Made by a program: the position numbers and the translations under genes. The notes beneath the pieces are model-generated. The model had not been told where the DNA came from. It saw only the letters and a list, made by a program, of their open reading frames with translations, and made no database searches. 64,000 nt of DNA, from positions 496,001 through 560,000 of the forward strand of contig JAYKXP010000029.1 in NCBI GenBank assembly GCA_037176845.1, in the 5' to 3' direction. Of the stretch, positions 23,330 to 33,265 are shown piece after piece. The DNA is from Paramarasmius palmivorus (taxonomy: Eukaryota > Basidiomycota > Agaricomycetes > Agaricales > Marasmiaceae). Within the stretch, counting starts at the first letter, position 1. The number at the start of each line of letters is the position of its first letter.

Positions 23330-24553
23330 CTAGTTCAAAGCAGATACGCAGTAAGGCGTGTAATATTCTGTCACCTTCTTACTCTTGTACATCCCGGCAA
23401 GGATTTGTCCGGCAGGGACGTAGAGCACTGTTGTTTCTATACGCGTGGTAGTTGGAGACCCTGAAGGCTGGGATTCTTTAGTGCGTTCAGCACCGGGCTG
23501 AGGTGGAACGCACGATACACGTCGTGATTGACGTTGACGACCAGAACGAGCGGTCAAGCCAGGGTCATTGGCAATAGGATCCTTCCCAATGTTACCCATC
23601 CCTCTCAAGTCGGCACCACCAACGTACACACCTCCAGGACTAGGATCTGCCTGAGGTATAGCGGACGCTGCTGCATGGTGCATGCCATACATATCAGGCG
23701 GATTGTGCTGAGGACCGCGCGACTGGGGCACGTTAAGGTGAATACTGCCCATACGCGTAGCCTTGCCAGGACTGACAAGTTGGGGTTGTTGCACGCGACC
23801 TGGAGAGACACGAATGTGCTCATCGTAAAGGTGGGATACAGGTGGAAGGAAGGTCGAAGCGTCATCATCGTCATGATCTGGACTAACATCTCCTATATTC
23901 CAACTGGTGCCGAGAAGGGGTGAATTGAGTGTGCTCGGTTCAGGGTCGGTTGTGCTGCCGTCTGAGGGTTCCTGGGTCGTAATGATTGGAACATCGGCAT
24001 TACCAACCTGCACCGAATCCATTGAAGGAGTACTGGTGGTAGCTCCGGCGTTGCGGCCTAATGGGCAGCTTTCTCGGGGGGTGCTCTGAGAACGGAAGGA
24101 TAGTCGTGGTGTCGCCAGGGAATCGCCAGGTTCCCGACGTGACCGTTTTCTATGCAAGGAATCGTCTGCCACAAAGGATGGTACTACGCTACCCTGCGAC
24201 GAATACCGTTTGGAGGTCTGGGGAATGGGGGTACCAGGTCGAACGGACTGGCTGGGTGTACCAGCGGACTCACTGGGTACCCGAATTCTGGGCTTGGAGG
24301 CTGTGGATGAGGAGACTGAGTTCACAGAATTCTGCTGAATCGAATGGTCTTCGCGGATAGTTCCACCATTTCGAGAAGCAGGAGGTCCAGTCGAAGTAGC
24401 TGGATTGGATTCGGCTCGCCTGTGAGTTGAGCGAGGAGCGCGTATCGAGGCAGGACGATCTCCTTGAACGGTAACTGTGATATCTGGGGTAAACGGCCTT
24501 CCATTTCCAGACGTTATACGACAACCACAATGTGTGCAGTGAGGTTTAGACAT
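23330..24553 (-). CDS. Ser/Pro-rich hypothetical protein with N-terminal CxHCGC motif
   Basis: This is a single open frame of 407 residues from the Met at 24553; the frame stays open upstream to 24691. The N-terminus reads MSKPHCTHCGCRI, a possible small metal site. The rest is low-complexity, rich in Ser, Pro, Thr and Arg (RAPRSTHRRAESNPATSTGP), and probably disordered. The final 25 residues (AGMYKSKKVTEYYTPYCVSA) are more ordered in composition. I do not recognise a family. Codon use and length support a real gene; the absence of introns is unusual for its neighbours. Confidence 0.6.
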   Translation of the reverse strand: MSKPHCTHCGCRITSGNGRPFTPDITVTVQGDRPASIRAPRSTHRRAESNPATSTGPPASRNGGTIREDHSIQQNSVNSVSSSTASKPRIRVPSESAGTPSQSVRPGTPIPQTSKRYSSQGSVVPSFVADDSLHRKRSRREPGDSLATPRLSFRSQSTPRESCPLGRNAGATTSTPSMDSVQVGNADVPIITTQEPSDGSTTDPEPSTLNSPLLGTSWNIGDVSPDHDDDDASTFLPPVSHLYDEHIRVSPGRVQQPQLVSPGKATRMGSIHLNVPQSRGPQHNPPDMYGMHHAAASAIPQADPSPGGVYVGGADLRGMGNIGKDPIANDPGLTARSGRQRQSRRVSCVPPQPGAERTKESQPSGSPTTTRIETTVLYVPAGQILAGMYKSKKVTEYYTPYCVSALN

Positions 24554-25011
24554 GATCTGGTAGAGAGAGGTTGAGAGACGTAGAGTAGATGATCCGGAGG
24601 ACGTTTCGACGATGTTGTTCTGGGGCAAAGCTGTCGCATTGCAAACAGATTTTATAGGGCGCAAAACAACATAAACCTTGTATGCAGACAAAGCAAATGG
24701 TTTCCAAGGAACACATCTTTGTTTCTACCCATCAACGCTCTGACAGCTAGTGGCGTAAGTGAGCGCCAATATGGAGCGAACGAACAACACACGCCTTTTA
24801 AGTCCTAACAATGTCTGCTTGAACATTAGACAGCTTAATATTCTTGCGGTCTAAACTCTAATGATGAGTGGTGTGAATTGCATCAAGATTCTAGTATACA
24901 ATTATTCACTGCATATTGTCAGCAAAGGATTTACAATACATAACAGCCATACGCACGACTATGGTTACAGCTACAATATCGTGTTCCTTTATTTGTTCCT
25001 CGGATGCCAGA
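24554..25011. other. Intergenic spacer
   Basis: No gene, repeat or RNA is recognised between the Ser/Pro-rich protein and the MDM35 stop. Confidence 0.45.
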
Positions 25012-25370
25012 TTACTTTGTTTTCTCCTGGACGATTGGTGGTAACGGTCGTGGTGCCTCAAGCGGATTTTCGTCCCTGGCTTGTTGTACCATTTTATCCA
25101 GCCCTTTTTCTTGTAATGCTCTCTAGACCCGGCGTAAGCAAGGGTTGTTACGGATACCAAATAACTCACTTGAACACAACCTTTGTACGCCTCCCAAACC
25201 TTGCCGCACTTTTGCTGGAATTCCTCGGCCTTTCTCTTTGAGTATTCTTCTCGTGATTGGGTTTTGGGTAATGAAACTGCTGGTTCAAGATAACCCTCAA
25301 ACCAAGCATTGAAGCAGCTATCGTATTCCTTCTTCAACGGAGTACACTCGGGGGAGAGAGAATCTGCCAT
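25012..25370 (-). CDS. MDM35: Mitochondrial intermembrane-space protein Mdm35
   Basis: Two exons (25370-25170 and 25122-25012, with a 47-nt intron of GTGAGT...TCTAG) give 103 residues. The twin CX9C signature is exact: C-TPLKKEYDS-C and C-GKVWEAYKG-C, separated by the FNAWFEGYLEP helix region. The second exon adds ALQEKGLDKMVQQARDENPL, as in Mdm35/TRIAP1. The family imports through Mia40 and chaperones Ups1/PRELI-type lipid-transfer proteins that carry phosphatidic acid between mitochondrial membranes. It is head-to-head with RVS161. Confidence 0.93.
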
Positions 25371-25518
25371 GGTGGTCGAGGAAATAGTTCAGTTTGCGAC
25401 GCGTTCCGGCACCGGCGGCAAAAGCGCAATGACATTCTTGCTGACAAAGCGGGCTCTACATCGCTTTGCCGTCTTCCTTGTCCCCTCATACCCCAGGTCC
25501 TTACTTCAACGTCTAACC
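25371..25518. promoter_or_regulatory. Shared 148-bp bidirectional promoter, MDM35/RVS161
   Basis: Only 148 bp separate the start codons of the divergent MDM35 and RVS161 genes, so both promoters must overlap here. I see no clear TATA box. Confidence 0.55.
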
Positions 25519-26821
25519 ATGAGTTGGTCTGGGTAAGTTGTCAAACAAAAATCCCAATTGTATGTGAGAGTATCTAACAAACATCCTAGTTTTAAGAAAT
25601 CTGTCAATCGAGCGGGTACTACGGTAATAGCATCCACAGGCACCAAATGTCTATTCCACTGACATTGAACTCGGCCGACAATACTAGCTCTTGCAAAAAA
25701 CGGGTCAGATTGAACGGACAGTCGATAGAGAATTCACCGAAGAAGAGGCCAAATTCAAACAGTTCGTGCATTCTCTTGAATGGTCCGAAGAAAGAAAGCT
25801 CACATTGTATTCTTACTCGGCAGATACGAGAAGGAGTGCCAGGCATTACAAAAGGACGGAAAGACATACTGGGACTCACTGAAAGGTCGGAATCTCACAC
25901 TACATAGGCGAAAGGCTCTGCGCTGATATCGAAAACCAACAGCAATGACTGCTGCGCAAGCACGTATCGCTGAAACAATCGAAGTATTCTACGGAGCAGC
26001 GGATCGTTCATCAGAAGGAGCCATGGCTGCACATGCATATAAGCGAGCTGTAGATGATTTGGATGGCGGGTTTTCACGAGAATTGGTGTGTTCTTCAACC
26101 CTGTGTAATTCTCTGTCCGCCATTTAACAAACCTTCGCAGGATATCCCATACCGGGCAGCTATTTCAGAACCACTCGGCAAGATGTGTGCATATTTCCCA
26201 GTCGTTAACGAACATATTGCAAAGCGAAATAAGAAGGTTGGTTTGATGGTCCAACGAAAGAATACCACGTAGCCAACAATCATTCCCCAGCTTCTCGATT
26301 ACGACGCGGCTCGAAGCAGACTACGCAAGTTGATAGATAAGCCTAGTGAAGATCCCACCAAACTCCCAAGGGCAAGGCACTCGTTCTCACCGTTGATATA
26401 AATCACTCATCATTCCGCACAGGCTCAACAAGAACACGATGAGACCAAAGAAGTATTTGACATGCTGAACGATCAGCTCATCGCTGAACTGCCCCAATTG
26501 CTCGACCTTCGTGTGCCTTACTTTGATCCCAGTTTTGAAGCTATGATTCGGATGCAAGCGAAGTTCGCGGAAGAAGGTTACGAGAAGCTCAGCGGTGTAC
26601 AGAGGTTTATTCATCCATCTTTGATATCAATGTACCCGTGCTGATCTGTGCATTCTCTCAGATACTTTGACGATAGTGTTCGAGACGACTATGCCGCTGG
26701 ACAGTTGGACGCTCAGGTTTGTAATGTGCCGCATTATCGACGTGTCCGCTAAACACGTTCTTTACAGGTGGAAGGTGTCTTACAGGAGATGAGAGAGTTG
26801 TCGATATGTGGAGGAGCATGA
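25519..26821 (+). CDS. RVS161: BAR-domain protein Rvs161/Hob3
   Basis: This is an N-BAR membrane-curving protein for endocytosis and actin-linked scission. The exons read MSWSG, FKKSVNRAGTT, LLQKTGQIERTVDREFTEEE, ECQALQKDGKTYWDSLK, AMTAAQARIAETIEVFYGAA, DIPYRAAISEPLGKMCAYFP, LLDYDAARSRLRKLIDKP, AQQEHDETKEVFDMLNDQ, LRVPYFDPSFEAMIRMQAKF, YFDDSVRDDYAAGQLDAQ and VEGVLQEMRELSICGGA. The intron at 26372-26422 needs a GC donor (AGG/GCAAGG) to join LPR to AQQEHDE. The intron after FKQF (25766 onward) does not keep frame with its best acceptor at 25823; see findings. Length matches the family, with no SH3 domain. Confidence 0.92.
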
Positions 26822-27002
26822 TCATCGTACGCACGGACATCCGCTTTAAAATGTGCAAGAGGAGCTGTAAATTAATACCAAGAACATGTGGAAAGTCGCT
26901 TCACCCAAATGGAATGCGTGATAATGTACATTGTAAGGTATACTGAGTTGACTAATTGTAACGAAGAAACGCGAAAGAACGAATAGACCACGAAGTCGAC
27001 AC
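26822..27002. other. Convergent intergenic spacer
   Basis: A short spacer between the RVS161 stop and the stop of the large coiled-coil gene. Nothing is recognised. Confidence 0.5.
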
Positions 27003-30000
27003 TCAACGTGGAGATTGTTGAAGACGAGCCGCGAGAGTTCGAGGTTCTTTGTCGATCCTCTGTGCAAGATTCTGACGAGGACCGCCGTTTCCGCCCCCGC
27101 CACCTGTTACCTTGCGGTTTCTACCTTTCCCTGTGTTGAAATTGCCGCGTGGGTTATGGTTGTTCCTCTGCGTTTGGACTGGCGCATTCGCTGTATCATG
27201 CATGCGGCTGAGAAGCGCTGGGCCAGAGGATGAGTTGTTTGGTGGAGCCATTGGTGTAGCAGTTGCCCAATCAGCCGGCGGATTCCTCGAATTATTGCGG
27301 GATTGCTGGTTGTGTAAACGACTGTGGTTATTGCCTCGAGGTTGTGTTGGTATGGGGGGCATTGGTGGAGCTTGCTGATGACCAGCATAGGTAGGCGGCG
27401 AATAGTCCCTTTGCCTCTTAGTATGTATCCTTGATTGCAAATTTGGTGGAGAATCGGGCGGTGTATAGTGTCTCGGCGGGTTTTGTGGAAGTGGTGGGGT
27501 ACGGGCTCTATCTTGCGATCCGCTAGCATAATCGGACCGCTCATAAGATGGACGATCTTCGGGCCTCCAGCCTTGTCGATGTCCATAGTCGTGGTCATCT
27601 TCCTGATCATATTCACGGAACCGCTTCCTTCCTGCACTCGGATAAACAGGGCTGGGTGTCCTTCGCATTGGTGACAACTCCCGTTCTCGACGCTGCGGTG
27701 CTGGGTCATAAACAGCTCGTTCATAACGTGGAGGTGTAGGAGAACGCCGATAATGATGGCCCGACGAAGGTCCCGGTGATGGTCCATGTCTTGGTGGTGA
27801 AGGTGAATAATGGTCTCCTCGTATGTATGAATTCACTGCGTATTCGGGTTCGTCGACGACCGGTGCTACGTCAGGTTCAGGAAGAGGCATTATGCTCTGG
27901 AAGTTGTGCCAACCACCATTTACTCGTGGATTGGGTGCAGTAGGTAAACCAGGCGGCTGTTGCGTAGCAATGCTATGTGAAGGTGCTGAAGACATATTGG
28001 GTTGGGGTTCCAATGGCGCACGCCGATGGGCACGGGCGCCTATAGCGGCAGGCTCGGACGGAAGACGTTTAGACTCCTGGTTTGGAGTGAAAGAAGTTGA
28101 CGACCTTCGCCCTTGATTACCCAGAGCTAGTTCATCGGTAACCACTGGTTTGAATTCGTCCCCTTCCTCCTTTTTGACGAACATCTCGAAGACCGGAGAG
28201 GATATAGCAGGTGGTGTAGCAGGTACGAGATGCCTGACGTTCATCATCTGGCATTCGGGCAACACAGGACTGTATGCCTTCAAGTCCATTGGAAGGTTGC
28301 CCGTATTGGTGGGATCAAGACTATGGAGAACGGGCCCCTCTGAACTAGTGGTAGACGCGTTATCTTGTTCGATAGGGGACATCTGGGTCGGGAATTGGCG
28401 TATTGCGTTTTGGGTGTCGGTTGGCCTATTTGTGTCCGCCGGACCAGGAACTTTTGCTTTACCCTTATTCTGGGAAGCTGTGGAAATGGATAAATCAGGG
28501 CGCTTAGGAAGAGAGGCTGGTAAGGAAATGGTGCCATTGGAGTTCGAAGGTCGTATCCCAAGAGCAGCTGCTCGTACCATGCCCTCGTCCACAGGCCCAG
28601 GTCCCAATCGAACGTCTCCCGACACGACACGACTAGCAGCTTCTCGTTTTTGCTTCTTTTTCTCCTTCCTGGATAGTTTGGGTTGTGATGAGGAAAGGGG
28701 AGCGAGAGTTTGCTGCGCAACTGGATTTGACGTGCTAGGAGGCTTCGAGTGCTTCTGCGCAGGGAGCTTCCTCAAAACAGGCGGCGATACAGGCTCTGAA
28801 TAGGGAGGCGGAGGTAGAGATGGACTCTTTGATGTTGTGATAGTTGCAATTGGAGGGTGGGTAGGCTCTTCAGAAGCTGAGATGGTGCCACCATTACGAT
28901 CACAGCCGGCGCTGGATTGTTGTGTAGTAGGCCCACGGTTTTCCTCTTGGCTGCACTGGCGTAATGTTGTCTGTTCGGCGGTTCGTTGTCGATCCTGTCC
29001 CTTGCGCAGCCGGAGCTCCTCTCTTAGCTTGCGTTCCTCGTCGAGCTCCCGAGCCCTCTGTTCTTCAGCCTGTCTACGTCGTTCTCCCTCGGCCTGTCTT
29101 TCCGCAGCTAACCGAAGCTCTTCCTCTCTGCGATGTTCTTCGACCTTTGCACGTTGCTCTTCTTCGGCCATCTTAAGCCTCTCACGCACCTCTTTCTCCC
29201 TTCTTTCACGTTCTTCATTCTCCCGTTGCTCTACTTCCCTCCGTTCACGTTCCTCCGCGAGTTTACGCTGGCGCTCGGCCTCGGCCTCTTTCCTCAAGCG
29301 CTCTCGCTCTTCGGCTCGCCGCAATCGCTCCTTCTCTTCAGCTTCCTTCTTTCGGCGTTCGGCCTCTTCCTTCTCACGCCGGAGCCTATCTCGCTCCTGC
29401 CTGGCTTCTAAAATCTTCTGCTCCACTGCCAACCTTTCTAGCCTCGCTGCCTCTTCAGACTCTTTGAGTGATCTGAGACGCAACTCTTCTTCCTCCTGGA
29501 GTCGATGCTCATCTTCAGAGTCATCCTTGGAGGCTGACTCGCTGTCAGCCATGTCCACATCCTCGGCAGAAGCTCGGTGAACATGCTCTTGCTCGATAGC
29601 TACGATACAGTCCTCCAGTTCCGCAAATTGGTGTTTCAGGTCATCGAATTTCTCGCTCCAAGCTGCTTCTCTGCTTTTGACGGCTCGAATCGCCTGTTCG
29701 ACGCGTTCATGCGCATCACGCGCCGCGGAACGGGATCCTTGTGCCGACTCTAAAGCTTTTTGGACAGCTTTTAGACAATCATCTGCAGCAGCAACTGACG
29801 TCTGGGAGAGGTGTTGTGCTTGTCCAGTAAGATCCAGAGCACTGGATAAAATGCCGCCAATATCATTGGCATGCATGTCTTGACCATTGGGCGATAACAA
29901 AGATGCGGTGAGGGGTTGAAATGAGGAAAGCGACGTTGTTATACGTGCATGGAGTTCTCTTAGGGATGCAAGTGATGGTGAGGAGGAAGTAGAAGGTTCC

Positions 30001-30674
30001 GGCTCTCCTAGGGGTGCAGGTGAGGGTACACGTTCGGACTGTGAACGAGTCGCCGCAATCGAGCCAGAGTTGGTGGATTCCATCTTTATTGCATGCTTCA
30101 AAGGAGATGAAGAACGTGCATCTGACTCGTCTCCTGGGTATTGTAGGGTATAGGGAGACAGAGCACGGTCTGGTGTATCCGAACGAGTAGTTGCAGATGA
30201 CTTGGCATGCGAAGGATGAGACCGAGAGTGAGGGGTAGAAGCTGTGGAGGATGGTTTTACTGTGGGTATTGGGACGTTATGTCCGGAAGACGATGAAGAT
30301 GGCCGATTAGATGTACTAACGACATCCACGTTCGCAGCATGACTTTGTCCGCTAAGGGTGATGTGGCCGTTCGCTTGATCCACGCTAGTAGCGTTGATCG
30401 CAGTACCACCCATGGAAACCACGTTTACGCCCTCAGGCCGGGATAAAGCCTGGAGCAGAGTAGGCCGCGAAAGGGGTCTGACGATCTTCTCAGTGACAGC
30501 ATCGTCCGACGCTGTAGAAGACGGGGGAAAATCTTCGTCCATAGTTTGGTCTTCATCTTCATATTGATTCGAATGATCTGGGTTGGGTGCTGACAACCGC
30601 TTTAGAAGATCGGGTTCCTTGCCAATGACATTGAACGAGAAATTCGTTAGAGCGGGTGCAGGCTGAAATTCCAT
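27003..30674 (-). CDS. Large disordered protein with Glu/Arg-rich coiled coil
   Basis: This is one uninterrupted frame of 1,223 residues from MEFQPAPALTNFSFNVIGKE; the frame continues upstream to 30833, but this Met starts the ordered part. The N-terminal motif DLLKRLS is echoed near the C-terminus by LAQRI and LAARL. Residues about 375-600 are almost entirely Glu, Arg, Lys and Ala (for example LRKEAEAERQRKLAEERERR), forming a long single helix or coiled coil. Ser/Pro-rich disordered stretches lie on both sides, and the end has a Gly/Asn/Arg-rich segment (KGRNRKVTGGGGGNGG) like RNA-binding RGG tails. I do not recognise a named family. A scaffold or RNA-associated role is only a guess. Confidence 0.75.
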   Translation of the reverse strand: MEFQPAPALTNFSFNVIGKEPDLLKRLSAPNPDHSNQYEDEDQTMDEDFPPSSTASDDAVTEKIVRPLSRPTLLQALSRPEGVNVVSMGGTAINATSVDQANGHITLSGQSHAANVDVVSTSNRPSSSSSGHNVPIPTVKPSSTASTPHSRSHPSHAKSSATTRSDTPDRALSPYTLQYPGDESDARSSSPLKHAIKMESTNSGSIAATRSQSERVPSPAPLGEPEPSTSSSPSLASLRELHARITTSLSSFQPLTASLLSPNGQDMHANDIGGILSSALDLTGQAQHLSQTSVAAADDCLKAVQKALESAQGSRSAARDAHERVEQAIRAVKSREAAWSEKFDDLKHQFAELEDCIVAIEQEHVHRASAEDVDMADSESASKDDSEDEHRLQEEEELRLRSLKESEEAARLERLAVEQKILEARQERDRLRREKEEAERRKKEAEEKERLRRAEERERLRKEAEAERQRKLAEERERREVEQRENEERERREKEVRERLKMAEEEQRAKVEEHRREEELRLAAERQAEGERRRQAEEQRARELDEERKLREELRLRKGQDRQRTAEQTTLRQCSQEENRGPTTQQSSAGCDRNGGTISASEEPTHPPIATITTSKSPSLPPPPYSEPVSPPVLRKLPAQKHSKPPSTSNPVAQQTLAPLSSSQPKLSRKEKKKQKREAASRVVSGDVRLGPGPVDEGMVRAAALGIRPSNSNGTISLPASLPKRPDLSISTASQNKGKAKVPGPADTNRPTDTQNAIRQFPTQMSPIEQDNASTTSSEGPVLHSLDPTNTGNLPMDLKAYSPVLPECQMMNVRHLVPATPPAISSPVFEMFVKKEEGDEFKPVVTDELALGNQGRRSSTSFTPNQESKRLPSEPAAIGARAHRRAPLEPQPNMSSAPSHSIATQQPPGLPTAPNPRVNGGWHNFQSIMPLPEPDVAPVVDEPEYAVNSYIRGDHYSPSPPRHGPSPGPSSGHHYRRSPTPPRYERAVYDPAPQRRERELSPMRRTPSPVYPSAGRKRFREYDQEDDHDYGHRQGWRPEDRPSYERSDYASGSQDRARTPPLPQNPPRHYTPPDSPPNLQSRIHTKRQRDYSPPTYAGHQQAPPMPPIPTQPRGNNHSRLHNQQSRNNSRNPPADWATATPMAPPNNSSSGPALLSRMHDTANAPVQTQRNNHNPRGNFNTGKGRNRKVTGGGGGNGGPRQNLAQRIDKEPRTLAARLQQSPR

Positions 30675-31119
30675 GATACGTAATGGAATGAGATCGTGTG
30701 GTCGATAGCCCGTGCAAGAGCCAACAAGTGAGCTCGAGAGTACAATCTCCTGCGTAGATGGTAAGGCCTGCGAGAAGTGAGACAAAGGAAACCTCTGGCA
30801 AACCCATAAACAAACCTTTCCTAGAAGTATCAAGTGCTACTTCCTGATTTACACGTTGAATATCCTTTTAGAAAGCTAGAAAATTGTCAGTCAGTGAAAG
30901 ACCAAGAGGTCGAAAAACGTTGAAAGTTAGGGAAAAGATGAGAGTACTGTGCAAGTATTTTGTTTCGCCCTTTTTGTCAATTGATTAGATTACCCGTTCC
31001 CACGGCTGCTAGCGGCCATCCTGCCGACCAACGACAGCAACAATCGGCAACATGCAAGCTCCCAAAATGACAATCCGGTCGTCAACTACTTAGATACATG
31101 TCCTATGAATACATCCCAA
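30675..31119. other. Intergenic spacer, 5' side of the coiled-coil gene
   Basis: No gene is recognised. The stretch probably holds the promoter and 5' leader of the coiled-coil gene and the 3' end of the PIG-U gene. Confidence 0.45.
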
Positions 31120-32817
31120 TCATTCCTGAGCGACTGCCCAGCCCTCCTTTTCCTGTCCAACAGCAATCCTCAAACCAGCCCAAATCGCATCAATCACCGC
31201 TGCCCCATTCGCACACGCGAAAACCAACGTGCTCGCATAAAAGAAATTCGCATTACCCGTTCCTTGTGCCAGCCAAAGATGATGGAACAAGGGGAGCAGG
31301 AGTGATGCATGGAGGTGTAGCAATGCAGTCACTATCGGGTATCGCATATCTTGATGAACTGTCAGTGACGAATATATGGATACATGAATGTGTGAAGCTC
31401 ACATGGGTATATCTCAGGGAAAATGGCATGCATGGTGAGGAATAAACCTGGATCTGAGAGAGTCGGGTACGCCTTGAACGTTCCTAGGATGCCAAACAGC
31501 AAAAAGCACGCGTAGAGTGGATCGTATCTAGGGAAGCCGAAACAATCAGTCCGCAGCGTTTATATGAAAAGTCCAAGTGAAAACGTACTGGAATTTGATG
31601 CACATTGGAGCAATGTAGATCAAGAGATGGACCTGAGCAAGTTGTGTTTAGAATTTTATGAGGCATAAGGGGATAGTTCTTACACTGAACACCATTAGGA
31701 AAAATGGTCGAAAATGATCGAACATCTCGGTGAAAAAGTACCACCACAGACCAGTGTTCGGTGTCAAATCAGGTAGTGTCAAGCTAGCATGTGAATCAGC
31801 CAACTAGTTAACATCGTAGGCTGCAATCATACCTTGCTCCCCATGTTTGTGGTATCCACGTCAGACCACCAGTTATGGCACAAGCCACTCCCGTCAAAGT
31901 ACCAAAATACGCAAAAAATTCCACAAGCAGCAATGGCAGTTTCTTGATATCGCCCGAGAACGCTCTTGGAGACGCGAGGTGCGAATTTGGATCACTCAAA
32001 AGGAGAAGAATAACTGGCGCCAACAGGAGGAGAGACGAGAGGGATATGTGTAGTAGGAATGCCATGCCGAAAAGTGCCCGGGAGGCCTGACCTGTAGAAG
32101 ATGTTATAGTAAGATTTCCAAGCGACGAGAAATAACGCACGCTTGCAAGCAAACATTATCACGACGAGTGCTAATGCATTTTCGAATGACGACGTGGACA
32201 GCGCCAGACTGGGTAAAAACAGATACGGATTGAAAAGATATCTGTAATGTATAACACCCTCAGCGAATGGCCAAACTTAATACCAAAAAATGACAACGCA
32301 CGAAGCAGCAACTAATGCATCCCTTGAACTCTCGGTCTTCCCTAGTCCTTGACGCGCTCTCCAAATTTCCACCAATGAGTACGCTCCCACCGCATCACAC
32401 AGCGTCCATAGCACCGCAGATATCCCAGCAGACTTTGGTATTATCGTCGAGAATAAGGAGAGATACAAGGGTGACTATGAAGTAAATCACTATGTCAGCT
32501 CCCGACGGAATTTCGACACGAAACGACTCACATGTCGAAAGACTCCTCCTGAATACGGGTCTACGTTATTTTGATAGAGATATATACCCTCTTGCACTGA
32601 CAAGACATCATTATTCAACACTTGAAGAATGCCAATGACCCAGAAACGTACAATTTCGGTATGAAGTCAGCGGTGAAGACAATTGGTGATCATGGACGAG
32701 GTCGTCGAAGGGTTGAAGGTATGATATCGCTAGTCGTATGGCCACTAGCACTGGTAGCCAGTATCGCATACTGTCGCTAGAAGCATTGGAAGATCTGGAG
32801 GCCTTTACAGAGGCCAT
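31120..32817 (-). CDS. GAB1: GPI transamidase subunit PIG-U/Gab1
   Basis: This polytopic ER membrane protein is a subunit of the complex that attaches GPI anchors to proteins. After the start ([11 protein letters not shown]) the exons give [48 protein letters not shown] (a typical luminal PIG-U stretch), [17 protein letters not shown], a long hydrophobic centre ([40 protein letters not shown]), [18 protein letters not shown] and the C-terminal [20 protein letters not shown]. About nine or more spans are visible. At least six short introns are needed; I checked the first two by frame. Family length is about 400 residues and this fits. Confidence 0.92.
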
Positions 32818-33265
32818 AATAGAGGTACAGGATCGACAAGTGTTGGGATGCAAGCTCTCTGCGCGATCGCGTGACTCGGTAATTGCCGGCCACCGTTTTT
32901 AAAGCGCGAATTTTTCTTCCTCTCGTTCTCACCTTTCCCTTCTACTTTCATTAGGATTAGCAGTGTGCGAGCAGTGCGCTAAAAGCTATAAGTCTCGGTG
33001 AGTAAATGTTTGGCTCAAGCCCTTGTTTCTTCACTATGATGTTACATCTTCAATATTTGCTACTTCAGAGGGTTCGCCCTATGAGACAATATTTCCACCA
33101 AGATCTCTGATTTTTTTCACGTTTTTGTATTCTTCCGACTCATCCCATGCTAACCTACGGTTCCTTAGGCATGTATACCCAAATTTGAGGAGAAGGAAGT
33201 GTCCGTCGCATATAATTACACTACTGTATGAGGGTAAAAATACACAAGTGTCTGTAATACTTGAA
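32818..33265. other. Intergenic spacer
   Basis: It lies between the start of the PIG-U gene and the stop of the dehydrogenase gene, both on the minus strand. The forward open frame here has no family features. Nothing else is seen. Confidence 0.45.

Noticed and set aside
28837..29580. Long forward open frame opposite the coiled-coil gene
   Set aside because: It is a Ser/Arg shadow of the Glu/Arg-rich helix on the other strand and has no independent features.
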